The notes beneath the pieces are model-generated. The model saw only the letters and a list, made by a program, of their open reading frames with translations. It was not told the origin of the DNA and searched no databases. A DNA stretch of 29,897 nt. Source: an uncultured Oscillospiraceae bacterium (GTDB taxonomy: Bacteria > Bacillota > Clostridia > Oscillospirales > Acutalibacteraceae). Made by a program: the position numbers and the translations under genes. Below, piece after piece: positions 15,490 to 24,014 of this stretch; positions within the stretch are counted from its first letter, which is position 1; each line of letters begins with the position of its first letter. The DNA lies in the NCBI GenBank assembly GCA_900549055.1, contig URNB01000016.1:1-29897 (forward strand), written 5' to 3'.

Positions 15490-18400
15490 TTAATTTTCGT
15501 CGTCGAATTCATCGTCTGATGCGAATTCGTCATATTCATCCTCGGCTATCGCTTCGCCGTTTTCGTCCTCAAGACCGAATCCGGTCAAATCGTCAGCAAC
15601 CGACTGACCGTCAAAGTCAACATCGTTACCCTCGTTTTCGGGAATTGCCGGTGTTCCGAGACCGATGTCGTCGTCATCCTCAAAGCTCTGCTTCAAGTCA
15701 ATCTCCTCATCGTTACGGTCAAGCACCTTAACATCAAGACCCAGGGACTGCAGCTCCTTAATAAGAACCTTGAACGACTCGGGCACGCCCGGCTTCGGAA
15801 TATTCTGACCCTTAACGATTGACTCATAGGTCTTGACTCGACCCACAACATCGTCCGACTTAACGGTGAGTATTTCCTGCAGCGTATAAGCCGCACCGTA
15901 AGCCTCAAGCGCCCAAACTTCCATTTCTCCGAAACGCTGACCGCCGAACTGCGCCTTACCGCCGAGCGGCTGCTGGGTAACAAGGGAGTACGGACCTGTA
16001 GAACGCGCATGGATCTTATCGTCAACCAGGTGATGCAGCTTGAGATAGTACATATAGCCAACGGTTACCGGGTTATCAAACGGCTCGCCGGTGCGCCCGT
16101 CATAAAGCTGGGTCTTGGCGTCTGCCGTCAGCGGGATGCGTGAGAAGTCAAGCTTCGCGCTGTTCTTATCCTTATATTCGTCGGATTTTGTGAATTCCTC
16201 CGCCATTGCAAAGCACTTGCGGATGTCATCCTCATGAGCACCGTCAAATACCGGAGTGCAGATGTTCCAGCCGAGCGCTTTCGCGGCATATCCTAAATGA
16301 ACCTCAAGCACCTGACCTATATTCATTCGGGACGGAACGCCCAACGGGTTCAGAACTATATCAAGCGGAGTGCCGTCCGGCAGGAAGGGCATATCCTCAC
16401 TCGGAAGTATGCGGGATACAACGCCCTTATTACCGTGGCGTCCCGCCATTTTATCTCCCACGGAAATCTTACGCTTCTGCGCTATATAGCAGCGAACGAC
16501 AACATTTACTCCGGGGCTTAATTCAGCCGAATTTTCTCTTGTGAATACCTTAACATCAACAATTGTGCCGTATTCGCCGTGCGGAACACGCAGAGAGGTA
16601 TCCCTTACCTCGCGCGCCTTTTCGCCGAATATTGCACGGAGCAGTCTTTCCTCGGCGGTAAGCTCGGTTTCGCCCTTGGGCGTTACCTTTCCTACAAGTA
16701 TATCGCCAGCGGTAACCTCTGCGCCGACGCGGATAATGCCGCGGTCGTCAAGATCCTTAAGCGCGTCCTCGCCGACATTCGGTATATCTCTTGTTATTTC
16801 CTCGGGCCCGAGCTTTGTATCGCGCGCTTCAAGCTCATATTCCTCAATATGAATGGAGGTATAAACATCATCGCGCACCAGGCGCTCGTTTATAAGAACC
16901 GCGTCCTCGTAGTTGTAGCCTTCCCATGTCATAAATCCGATAAGGGCGTTTCTGCCGAGAGATATTTCTCCGTTGCTCGTAGCCGGGCCGTCGGCAATAA
17001 CCTCGTGCTCCTTAACCTTTTGACCGACTGCCACTATCGGGCGCTGGTTTATGCAGGTTCCGTGGTTTGAACGCAGGAACTTGATAAGCCTGTATTCATC
17101 GATTTCGCCGTTGGTCGCACGGATCTTGATATAATCCGCGCTGACATAGGTAACCTCGCCGTCGCGCTTTGCAAGCACAACAACGCCCGAGTCAACCGCC
17201 GCCTTGTATTCCATACCGGTTGCAACAATCGGGTTTTCGGGGCGTAAAAGCGGCACAGCCTGCTTCTGCATGTTCGAGCCCATGAGCGCACGGTTGGTAT
17301 CGTCGTTCTCAAGGAACGGAATCATGGCGGTTGCTACCGAAACCACCATTTTCGGCGAAACGTCCATATAATCGGCGCGGGAGGACTCAACCTCACGGAA
17401 ACCGTCAAGATAACGGGCAGTAACCTTTTTGTTTACAAAATGACCTGCCTCGTCAAGCGGCTCGTTTGCCTGTGCTACAATGTATTCGTCTTCTTCATCG
17501 GCAGTCATATAGCAAACCTCGTCAAGAACTCTGCCTGTTTCCTTATCAACCTTGCGGAACGGAGTTTCTATAAAGCCGTATTTATTTATCTTCGCAAAGG
17601 TTGCAAGATAGGAGATAAGACCGATGTTAGGGCCTTCCGGAGTCTCTATCGGGCACATACGTCCGTAATGCGTATAGTGAACATCACGAACCTCGAAGGA
17701 CGCGCGGTCACGGGAAAGTCCGCCGGGTCCGAGCGCCGACAGACGGCGCTTATGGGTAAGCTCCGACAGAGGGTTGGTCTGATCCATAAACTGCGAAAGC
17801 GGAGACGAGCCGAAGAATTCCTTTATAGCCGCCACAACCGGACGGATGTTTATAAGCGACTGGGGGGTAATACTGTCGGGATCCTGCGCCTGCAGGGTCA
17901 TTTTCTCACGCACAACACGCTCCATACGGGATATACCTATGCGGAACTGGTTCTGCAGAAGCTCACCCACCGAACGGATACGGCGGTTGCCGAGATGGTC
18001 TATATCGTCAACCGTGCCCACATTGTGAGGAAGTCCCAGAAAATAGTTTACGGTAGCAAATATATCGTCAAGCGTTATATGCTTCGGAATAAGGTCGTCG
18101 GCATGAGCCAAAATTGCCTCGCGCAGCTCTTCCTTGCCGTTTGTTTCCTCAAGCAGCTTTTTAAGAACCTCAAACGAAACGTTCTCGTTTATGCCGAACC
18201 CGTCAAGCTCGCCGAGTTCATCGGCAGTGAAATCGGTAAAATCGCAAAGCCTTACCATACCGTTTGAGAGCACCTTTACTTCAGTAACATTGCCCTCAAA
18301 GTCCATAACATTGATATAGGCTTCCTTTACGCCCTTACGCTCTATGGTATCAGCCAGTTCTCGGCTGACGGTCACATCCGCCTCGGCAAGAATTTCACCG

Positions 18401-19311
18401 GTCATCGGATCTGCCACAGGGCGCGAAAGCACGGCGCCGCGGATTCTGGCGCCTATTGCCAATTTTTTATTGTATTTATAGCGACCCACGCGGGAAATAT
18501 CATATCTGTGCGGGTCAAAGAAAAGCTGCTCAAGATAAGCCTTTGCACCCTCAATGGTTACAGGCTCGCTGGGGCGGAGCTTTTTATAGACCTCTACAAG
18601 CGCGTCCTCAACCGACTTGGTGTCATCCGTCTCAAGGGTCGCGGAAAGACGCTCGTCCTCACCCAAAAGCGTTCTTATCATATCGTTTGTACCGATTCCG
18701 AGTGAACGCACAAAGGTAGTAATGGGCAGCTTGCGGTTTTTATCGATGCGTACATAAAGCACATCGTTCGGAGAGGTTTCATACTCAAGCCATGCGCCGC
18801 GGTTCGGGATTATCGTGGAGGAAAAAAGCCGTTTACCGGTCTTTTCATCGGTCTTTTCGGCGAAATAAACACCCGGCGAACGCACAAGCTGCGAAACTAT
18901 GGCGCGCTCCGCACCGTTTATTACAAAGGTGCCGGATTCGGTCATCAGCGGGAAATCGCCCATGGAGACCTCGCTTTCCTTGATCTCCCCGGTCTCGCTG
19001 TTTACAAGGTGCGCGGTAACGCGAAGCGGCGCGGCATATGTCGTATCGCGCGCTTTGCATTCGGTAACATCGTATTTGGGAGTATCGTCAAGGCGGTAGT
19101 CAACAAAGCTGAGCCTCAGGTTTCCGCTGTAGTCCGTTATATCGGACATATCCCTGAAGACTTCTTTCAGACCCTCCTCAACAAACCATTTGTACGAATC
19201 CTTCTGAATTTCAATGAGATTAGGCATGTCAATAACTTCGTTGATCTTCGAGAAGGTCATTCGGTTGTTATTGCCCAGGCGTACCGGTTTTACCATTGAA
19301 GTCGGCTCCAT
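15490..19311 (-). CDS. rpoB: RNA polymerase beta subunit
   Basis: The 1273-residue beta subunit (start ATG at 19311, with GGAGGAGTGA upstream; ATG at 19296 is also possible) follows the usual domain order. The rifampicin-binding segment GSSPLSQFMDQTNPLSELTH at about 501-520 keeps the residues equivalent to E. coli Q513, D516, H526 and S531. The protein is therefore predicted to be rifampicin-sensitive; the differences are Pro at position 510 and Thr at 518 (E. coli numbering). GDKMAGRHGNKGVVS and the C-terminal clamp block GGKAQFGGQRFGEMEVWALE are intact. The C-terminus ends in an unusually long acidic tail (about 60 residues rich in Asp/Glu). It is first in a two-gene rpoBC unit with its own promoter. 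Confidence 0.99.
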   Translation of the reverse strand: MEPTSMVKPVRLGNNNRMTFSKINEVIDMPNLIEIQKDSYKWFVEEGLKEVFRDMSDITDYSGNLRLSFVDYRLDDTPKYDVTECKARDTTYAAPLRVTAHLVNSETGEIKESEVSMGDFPLMTESGTFVINGAERAIVSQLVRSPGVYFAEKTDEKTGKRLFSSTIIPNRGAWLEYETSPNDVLYVRIDKNRKLPITTFVRSLGIGTNDMIRTLLGEDERLSATLETDDTKSVEDALVEVYKKLRPSEPVTIEGAKAYLEQLFFDPHRYDISRVGRYKYNKKLAIGARIRGAVLSRPVADPMTGEILAEADVTVSRELADTIERKGVKEAYINVMDFEGNVTEVKVLSNGMVRLCDFTDFTADELGELDGFGINENVSFEVLKKLLEETNGKEELREAILAHADDLIPKHITLDDIFATVNYFLGLPHNVGTVDDIDHLGNRRIRSVGELLQNQFRIGISRMERVVREKMTLQAQDPDSITPQSLINIRPVVAAIKEFFGSSPLSQFMDQTNPLSELTHKRRLSALGPGGLSRDRASFEVRDVHYTHYGRMCPIETPEGPNIGLISYLATFAKINKYGFIETPFRKVDKETGRVLDEVCYMTADEEDEYIVAQANEPLDEAGHFVNKKVTARYLDGFREVESSRADYMDVSPKMVVSVATAMIPFLENDDTNRALMGSNMQKQAVPLLRPENPIVATGMEYKAAVDSGVVVLAKRDGEVTYVSADYIKIRATNGEIDEYRLIKFLRSNHGTCINQRPIVAVGQKVKEHEVIADGPATSNGEISLGRNALIGFMTWEGYNYEDAVLINERLVRDDVYTSIHIEEYELEARDTKLGPEEITRDIPNVGEDALKDLDDRGIIRVGAEVTAGDILVGKVTPKGETELTAEERLLRAIFGEKAREVRDTSLRVPHGEYGTIVDVKVFTRENSAELSPGVNVVVRCYIAQKRKISVGDKMAGRHGNKGVVSRILPSEDMPFLPDGTPLDIVLNPLGVPSRMNIGQVLEVHLGYAAKALGWNICTPVFDGAHEDDIRKCFAMAEEFTKSDEYKDKNSAKLDFSRIPLTADAKTQLYDGRTGEPFDNPVTVGYMYYLKLHHLVDDKIHARSTGPYSLVTQQPLGGKAQFGGQRFGEMEVWALEAYGAAYTLQEILTVKSDDVVGRVKTYESIVKGQNIPKPGVPESFKVLIKELQSLGLDVKVLDRNDEEIDLKQSFEDDDDIGLGTPAIPENEGNDVDFDGQSVADDLTGFGLEDENGEAIAEDEYDEFASDDEFDDEN

Positions 19312-19338
19312 AGGTTTACAATCACTCCTCCGTATATT

Positions 19339-19359
19339 TTGCGGCAAAAAGAGCCGCAA
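19339..19359 (-). promoter_or_regulatory. Leader hairpin upstream of rpoB
   Basis: TTGCGGC and GCCGCAA form a perfect 7-bp stem around a 7-nt loop, within the roughly 130-nt leader and close to the GGAGG site of rpoB. It could be an attenuation or translational control element. No U-run directly follows it. Confidence 0.4.
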
Positions 19360-19449
19360 GAGCAAGCATTCACAACGGGTTCGGCGCACTTAAAAATTGC
19401 TTCGGGGCAAAATAGGCGCACAATCCCCCATCATCATTAGTAATTCATT

Positions 19450-19478
19450 ATTATATACCGTTTGGCAGCGATAGTCAA
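19450..19478 (-). promoter_or_regulatory. rpoBC promoter
   Basis: On the minus strand TTGACT (19478-19473) and TATAAT (19455-19450) are separated by exactly 17 bp. It lies between the terminator of the upstream cluster and rpoB, giving a leader of about 130 nt. Confidence 0.8.
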
Positions 19479-19494
19479 GCATTATTTTAATTTT

Positions 19495-19555
19495 AAAAAA
19501 AAATTCACAAAATCGGGCATAAAGAAACAATTTCTTCTGCTCCGATTCTGTGAAT
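19495..19555 (-). terminator. Intrinsic terminator of the ychF-to-membrane-protein cluster
   Basis: ATTCACAGAATCGG pairs with CCGATTTTGTGAAT (arms 19542-19555 and 19503-19516), with only a G-U exception, and runs directly into eight or nine Us (As at 19495-19503 on the plus strand). A small inner hairpin (GAAA/TTTC) sits in the loop. It lies 10 bp after the stop of the small membrane protein gene. Confidence 0.85.
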
Positions 19556-19564
19556 CACAAGCGA

Positions 19565-19969
19565 TTATATATTTTTCATCCTACTGCTTTTGCTTATCTG
19601 TATGCCTGCCAGCACAAACGGAAACGCACAGAGGAGTATCGGTGCAAAAAAGAGCAGAAATATTTCAAAGCTGAAGGGAAACATAAGAAAAAACATAAAC
19701 GACATCAGTATAAACGCAAGCGGGCCTATTGCAAAAAAGAAAGCGATTGCGGCTATAACCGTCACGGCAATCTTATCCGCCTTATCCCGACACAGCAGCA
19801 CGCCGAGAACAGCATAATCCGCAGCCGAAAAAACCGCCTGCGGTATCCACAGCATTGCATAATTCGGCCCGGGATTCTTTATGACACACGATACAAAGTA
19901 GATGCCCGAAGCCACATATGCGGCCGAAATCAAAAAAGAAAGACATATCGGAAAAATTCGCTTTTTCAT
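19565..19969 (-). CDS. Small integral membrane protein, unknown function
   Basis: A 134-residue protein that I do not recognise. It begins MKKRIFPICLSFLISAAYVA, has four likely membrane-spanning segments (about residues 5-27, 36-53, 66-85 and 93-120) and a basic tail (KSSRMKN). An in-frame extension to 20032 overlaps the upstream gene; GAGG before the ATG at 19969 supports the shorter form. It follows a serine hydrolase gene by 14 bp and is last in the cluster before the terminator. No catalytic motifs are visible. Confidence 0.65.
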   Translation of the reverse strand: MKKRIFPICLSFLISAAYVASGIYFVSCVIKNPGPNYAMLWIPQAVFSAADYAVLGVLLCRDKADKIAVTVIAAIAFFFAIGPLAFILMSFMFFLMFPFSFEIFLLFFAPILLCAFPFVLAGIQISKSSRMKNI

Positions 19970-19983
19970 AAATATACCTCGCT

Positions 19984-20904
19984 TTATTTTTCTATAAACT
20001 CCAAAATATCGTTCATAACGTCCTGCCTGCAAATATCGTTGTGTATTTCGTGGCGGCAGTTTTCATAAAGCTTTATACTAACATCTTTCATACCTGCGGC
20101 TTTAAGCCTTTTATAAACCGTTTTAACACCCTTGCCGTAATTTCCGACGGGGTCGTGCGTACCCGAAATCAAAAGCACGGGCAGAGTTTTGCGCATATTT
20201 TTAAACCAGGCGCCGCGGTTGCTGAGCATATTCAGCTTTACAAGGTCGTGCATGGCGGACACGGTAAATTTAAAGGTGCAGTATTCGTCCGCCGCATATT
20301 TCTCGGTGACCTCGCGGTCGGAGGTGACCCAATCGTACTCACTTTCCCCCTCAAAGCGCTTGTTATACGCGCCGAAAGCGATATTGTTTATAAGCCTTGA
20401 GCGGTGCTTTTCCCCGAAAAACAGCTGCATTATGTCGGTCAGCAGCAGCCCGAACGGCGCTACGGCGTTGGGTCCGCCCGTTCCGCAGATTATGAATTTT
20501 TCAATTCCGTCGCCGTAATTTTCGGCGGCTATACGGGAAATAAACGAGCCCATTGAGTGCCCCATAAGGTAAAGCGGTTTATCGGGGAACATTTTTCTCA
20601 CCGCGTCCTCAAAGGCTTTAACGTCGTTTACAAGGTATTTCCAGCCGTTGCGGTGGGCTATAAAGCCTAATTCATCTTTATTTTTTGCCGTTTCGCCGTG
20701 ACCTAAATTATCATAGCCGCAGCAAACATAGCCCTTTTCAGCCAAAAATGCGAAAATATGGTCGTAGCGCGCTATATATTCGCACATACCGTGAACAATG
20801 TGGAAAATGCCCTTTATTTCGCCCTCGGGTATATAAATTCTGCCTTTAAGCGTGTGAATATTATCGGTGCTGGGAACCTCTATTGCTTTAAGCTCGTAAT
20901 GCAT
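19984..20904 (-). CDS. Serine hydrolase, monoacylglycerol lipase/lysophospholipase-like
   Basis: A 306-residue alpha/beta hydrolase of the Hydrolase_4 (monoglyceride lipase-like) group. It has FHIVHGMCEYIARYD near 34-48, YDNLGHGET, the nucleophile elbow GHSMGS with S117, an acid candidate Asp in ISGTHDPVGNYGKGV, and the catalytic His in ENCRHEIHND. There is no signal peptide. It follows glpK by 13 bp behind AAAGGAGG. Release of glycerol from monoacylglycerols or lysophospholipids would feed the adjacent glycerol kinase; this link is inferred from position. Confidence 0.87.
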   Translation of the reverse strand: MHYELKAIEVPSTDNIHTLKGRIYIPEGEIKGIFHIVHGMCEYIARYDHIFAFLAEKGYVCCGYDNLGHGETAKNKDELGFIAHRNGWKYLVNDVKAFEDAVRKMFPDKPLYLMGHSMGSFISRIAAENYGDGIEKFIICGTGGPNAVAPFGLLLTDIMQLFFGEKHRSRLINNIAFGAYNKRFEGESEYDWVTSDREVTEKYAADEYCTFKFTVSAMHDLVKLNMLSNRGAWFKNMRKTLPVLLISGTHDPVGNYGKGVKTVYKRLKAAGMKDVSIKLYENCRHEIHNDICRQDVMNDILEFIEK

Positions 20905-20917
20905 AGGTTTTCCTCCT

Positions 20918-22396
20918 TTAAAAGGCTTTGGTGCTGCGCACAGCGCGTTTCCAGCCGTCTGTCAGCGTTTCGCGGCGTTTTGCCGTAATTGCGGGTTTAA
21001 ACTCGGTTTGCTTATCGGGCAGGCGGAGAATCTCGTTTTTATTCTTCCAAAAGCCCACGGCAAGCCCCGCAAGATATGCCGCCCCCGCGGCGGTAGCCTC
21101 GGTCTGCACGGGTCTTATAACCCCTACATCCGAAATATCCGCCTGAAACTGCATTAAAAAGTTATTTGCGGCAGCTCCGCCGTCCGCTCTTATATGATTA
21201 ATGGGCAGCCCCGTGTCCGCCTTAAGCGCGGTTATAAGGTCGTTGGTTTGGTAGGCTATGGCTTCAAGACAAGCCCTTATTATGTGGTTTTTGCCGCTGC
21301 CGCGCGTAAGCCCGCAAATTGTGCCGCGGGCGTACATATCCCAGTAGGGCGCGCCCAGCCCCGCAAAGGCGGGAACAATGTAAACCCCCGCCGAATCGGG
21401 AACGGAAAGCGCCGCTTTTTCGCTTTCGGCAGCAGAGGCTATAAGCCCCAATTCATCGCGCAGCCACTGAATGACCGCACCGCCCACAAACACGCTGCCC
21501 TCAAGCGCGTAGCATATGTTGTCTCCCGCGTCGGCGGCAATGGTGGTTATAAGCCCGTTTTTGCTTTCAAAAGCGGTATCACCCGTGTTCATAAGCAAAA
21601 AGCAGCCCGTGCCGTAGGTGTTTTTAATATCGCCTTCGCAAAAGCATTTCTGCCCGAAAAGCGCTGCCTGCTGGTCGCCTGCAATGCCCGAAACCGGTAT
21701 TTCCGCGCCCAGAATATTTACATCGCCGTAAATTTCGCTGCTTGAGCGCACCTCAGGCAGCATACACTTTGGAATTTGCAGTATCTCAAGTATTCTTTTA
21801 TCCCAAGTAAGTGAGTGTATATCGTAAAGCATTGTTCTTGCGGCGTTTGTGCGGTCGGTAACGTGAATTTTGCCGCTTGACAGCTTCCATATAAGCCATG
21901 TATCAACCGTGCCGAAAAGCAGCTCGCCGTTTTCGGCTCTGTCACGCGCGCCGGGAACATTATCAAGTATCCATTTAATTTTGGTGGCGCTGAAATATGC
22001 GTCAATGCGCAGCCCCGTTGTTTTGCGTATATATTCCTCCAAGCCGTCGGCGCGTAATTTATCGCACATTTCAGATGTGCGGCGGCACTGCCACACTATC
22101 GCGTTATAAATCGGCTCGCCTGTATTTTTATCCCATATAATCGTAGTCTCGCGCTGATTTGTAACCCCCACGGCGGCAATTTCATCGGCAGAGGCGCCTA
22201 TTGCCGTTATAGCCTCGGTAACGGCGGCGTACTGAACCGAAAATATCTCCACGGGGTCATGCTCCACAAAGCCCGGCTGCGGGTATATTTGCTTGAATTC
22301 CCTTTGTGCTGCCGATACGGCATTTCCGCCCTTATCAAAAAGCACGGCGCGGGCGCTGGTCGTACCCTCGTCAAGCGTTAAAATATACTTTTTCAT
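20918..22396 (-). CDS. glpK: Glycerol kinase
   Basis: A 492-residue FGGY-family kinase that phosphorylates glycerol to sn-glycerol 3-phosphate. The N-terminus LTLDEGTTSARAVLFD is the phosphate-1 motif, close to the usual DQGTTSSRA with Glu for Gln. VTNQRETTIIWDKNTGEPIYNAIVWQCRRT contains the glycerol-binding Arg-Glu pair, and GIAGDQQAALFGQ and the C-terminal DGGAAANNFLMQFQAD adenosine segment are also present. The ATG overlaps the alr stop (ATGA), so expression is probably coupled. No glpF or glpD is present nearby; a lipase-like hydrolase follows. Confidence 0.96.
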   Translation of the reverse strand: MKKYILTLDEGTTSARAVLFDKGGNAVSAAQREFKQIYPQPGFVEHDPVEIFSVQYAAVTEAITAIGASADEIAAVGVTNQRETTIIWDKNTGEPIYNAIVWQCRRTSEMCDKLRADGLEEYIRKTTGLRIDAYFSATKIKWILDNVPGARDRAENGELLFGTVDTWLIWKLSSGKIHVTDRTNAARTMLYDIHSLTWDKRILEILQIPKCMLPEVRSSSEIYGDVNILGAEIPVSGIAGDQQAALFGQKCFCEGDIKNTYGTGCFLLMNTGDTAFESKNGLITTIAADAGDNICYALEGSVFVGGAVIQWLRDELGLIASAAESEKAALSVPDSAGVYIVPAFAGLGAPYWDMYARGTICGLTRGSGKNHIIRACLEAIAYQTNDLITALKADTGLPINHIRADGGAAANNFLMQFQADISDVGVIRPVQTEATAAGAAYLAGLAVGFWKNKNEILRLPDKQTEFKPAITAKRRETLTDGWKRAVRSTKAF

Positions 22397-23532
22397 ATCG
22401 CACCGTTTTTTACTATTATTCGCGGAACGCGCGGGGATATGCCGCAGATTATTTCATAATTTATGGTGCCGCACATATCCGCAAGCTCTTCAACGGGTAA
22501 TTCCTTGCCGAATAAAATTACCTCGTCGCCCTGCTTTACGTCCTCAATATCCGTCACGTCAACCGACATCTGATCCATACAAATCCTGCCGATTATAGGG
22601 GCTTTTTTGCCCTTTATTAAAACATAGCCTTTATTTGAAAGCAGTCGCGGGTAGCCGTCGGCATAGCCTGCGGTTACTGTTGCGGTTTTCATTTCCCTTT
22701 CGGCGGTAAAGGTTCTGCCGTAGCTTACGGTATCGCCCTTTTTAACGGTTTTAACCATTGAAACAACCGATTTCACCGTCATTGCGGGTATAAAATCCTC
22801 TTTAAGCTTTAAGCCGGAAGACGGGGTTAGTCCGTAAAGAATTATGCCCGGGCGGCACATATCAAGGTGCTTATCGGTATCAAGGCAGAAAGCCGCCGAA
22901 TTGCAGCAGTGGCAAATTTTTGGGGTAAGCCCTGCCTTTATAAAGCGCTCCTTTGCCGCAATAAAGCGCGAATACTGCGCGACGGTAAAGCCGTCCTCTT
23001 CTTGGGAGGTGCGGTCGGAAACGGCAAAATGCGTAAAAATCCCGCCGAAATCAAAGCCCGGCAGCCGCGCGGCGGCACACGCGTCATCAATCCCCGAAAG
23101 AGAATTATCACGGCAGTCAAACCCAATGCGGCTCATACCCGTATCAAGCTTTATGTGTATTTTAATTCTCACCTTATCCGCCGTGGCTTTTTTTGAGAGT
23201 GCAGCAGCGTATTCGGGGGAGTAAACGCTTTGGGTTATATCGTTAATATAAAGCTGCGAAGCCATACTAACAGGTGTATACCCCAAAATAAGAATAGGCT
23301 TGGTTATACCGCAGCCGCGCAGCGTTACAGCCTCCTCTATATTTGAAACGGCGAAAGCGTCCGCCCCCTCTGCCTCAAGCAGGGGAGCGACGTTGCGCGC
23401 GGAGTGACCGTAGGCGTCAGCCTTTACGACCGCCATTATTTTAGTGCCCGCCGCCTCTTTTTTAATAATACCGAAGTTATGTACAAGGGCGTCAACATCA
23501 ATTTCCGCCCAGGTTCTGTGAAGAAATTCCAC
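22393..23532 (-). CDS. alr: Alanine racemase
   Basis: A 379-residue fold-III PLP enzyme interconverting L- and D-alanine for peptidoglycan. The PLP lysine is K37 in VVKADAYGHSA, and the second catalytic residue is Y271 in GDTVSYGRTF. KLDTGMSRIGF and CMDQMSVDVTDI are typical. The start codon is GTG at 23532 with AAGGCGG upstream. It lies 13 bp after a small CmpB-like membrane protein gene, and its stop overlaps glpK. Length is normal. Confidence 0.96.
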   Translation of the reverse strand: MEFLHRTWAEIDVDALVHNFGIIKKEAAGTKIMAVVKADAYGHSARNVAPLLEAEGADAFAVSNIEEAVTLRGCGITKPILILGYTPVSMASQLYINDITQSVYSPEYAAALSKKATADKVRIKIHIKLDTGMSRIGFDCRDNSLSGIDDACAAARLPGFDFGGIFTHFAVSDRTSQEEDGFTVAQYSRFIAAKERFIKAGLTPKICHCCNSAAFCLDTDKHLDMCRPGIILYGLTPSSGLKLKEDFIPAMTVKSVVSMVKTVKKGDTVSYGRTFTAEREMKTATVTAGYADGYPRLLSNKGYVLIKGKKAPIIGRICMDQMSVDVTDIEDVKQGDEVILFGKELPVEELADMCGTINYEIICGISPRVPRIIVKNGAI

Positions 23533-23545
23533 TTTTATTTCCGCC

Positions 23546-23947
23546 TTATTTTTTAATAATATTATTGCCTAACTGTTTTTTTACCTTGCCCGCAAACGGA
23601 ATACACACAAGACTTAAAAGCACCCAAAGGCAGGAATAGGGCATACAAATCTGTCCGCCTATGTTCATCGGCATTTTACTGTAATCCCAAACGTTCTTCT
23701 TTAAAATTATATTAAATACAACGCCGAAAATGAACTCAATACCCGTAACAAAGGTGCTGCCTACAAGTCCTTTTATTAAAAGTCCCGCTTTTTTGAGCTT
23801 TTCGCTTATTGTGCCGAAGAACACAAAGCAAATTCCGCCCGCTCCCAGCATTGACCAGTGCGTGTAACCGCGCCATATAATCTCAATAAGCCCGTAGCCC
23901 ACGGCGCCTATTGAAAAAAGCATAAATTTTATTTTTCGCTGTTTCAT
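23546..23947 (-). CDS. Small CmpB-like membrane protein (putative ABC_trans_CmpB family)
   Basis: A 133-residue protein with about four hydrophobic segments. The segments GSTFVTGIEFIFGVVFN and VWDYSKMPMNIGGQICMPYS, followed by LWVLLSL, match the family called putative ABC transporter type IV (CmpB), found in many Clostridia. Transport activity is not established for this family. The ATG at 23947 is preceded by GGGTGA inside a hairpin, which could limit its translation. It sits between a zinc peptidase gene and alr. Confidence 0.75.
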   Translation of the reverse strand: MKQRKIKFMLFSIGAVGYGLIEIIWRGYTHWSMLGAGGICFVFFGTISEKLKKAGLLIKGLVGSTFVTGIEFIFGVVFNIILKKNVWDYSKMPMNIGGQICMPYSCLWVLLSLVCIPFAGKVKKQLGNNIIKK

Positions 23948-23948
23948 T

Positions 23949-23977
23949 TTATCACCCGTAGTTATTATGGGTGATAA
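23949..23977 (-). promoter_or_regulatory. Hairpin sequestering the ribosome site of the CmpB-like gene
   Basis: TTATCACCC and GGGTGATAA form a perfect 9-bp stem with an 11-nt loop, ending one base before the ATG. The only recognisable Shine-Dalgarno sequence, GGGTGA, is fully inside the stem. This could down-regulate translation, or it could be a palindromic protein site. Confidence 0.5.
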
Positions 23978-24014
23978 TTCTTTCGGCTATTCAGCCAAAG
24001 CCGCGCAGTAAAAA

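Noticed and set aside
17440..18267. Plus-strand open frame of 275 codons opposite rpoB
   Set aside because: It is antisense to conserved rpoB sequence with no independent signals; a shadow frame.
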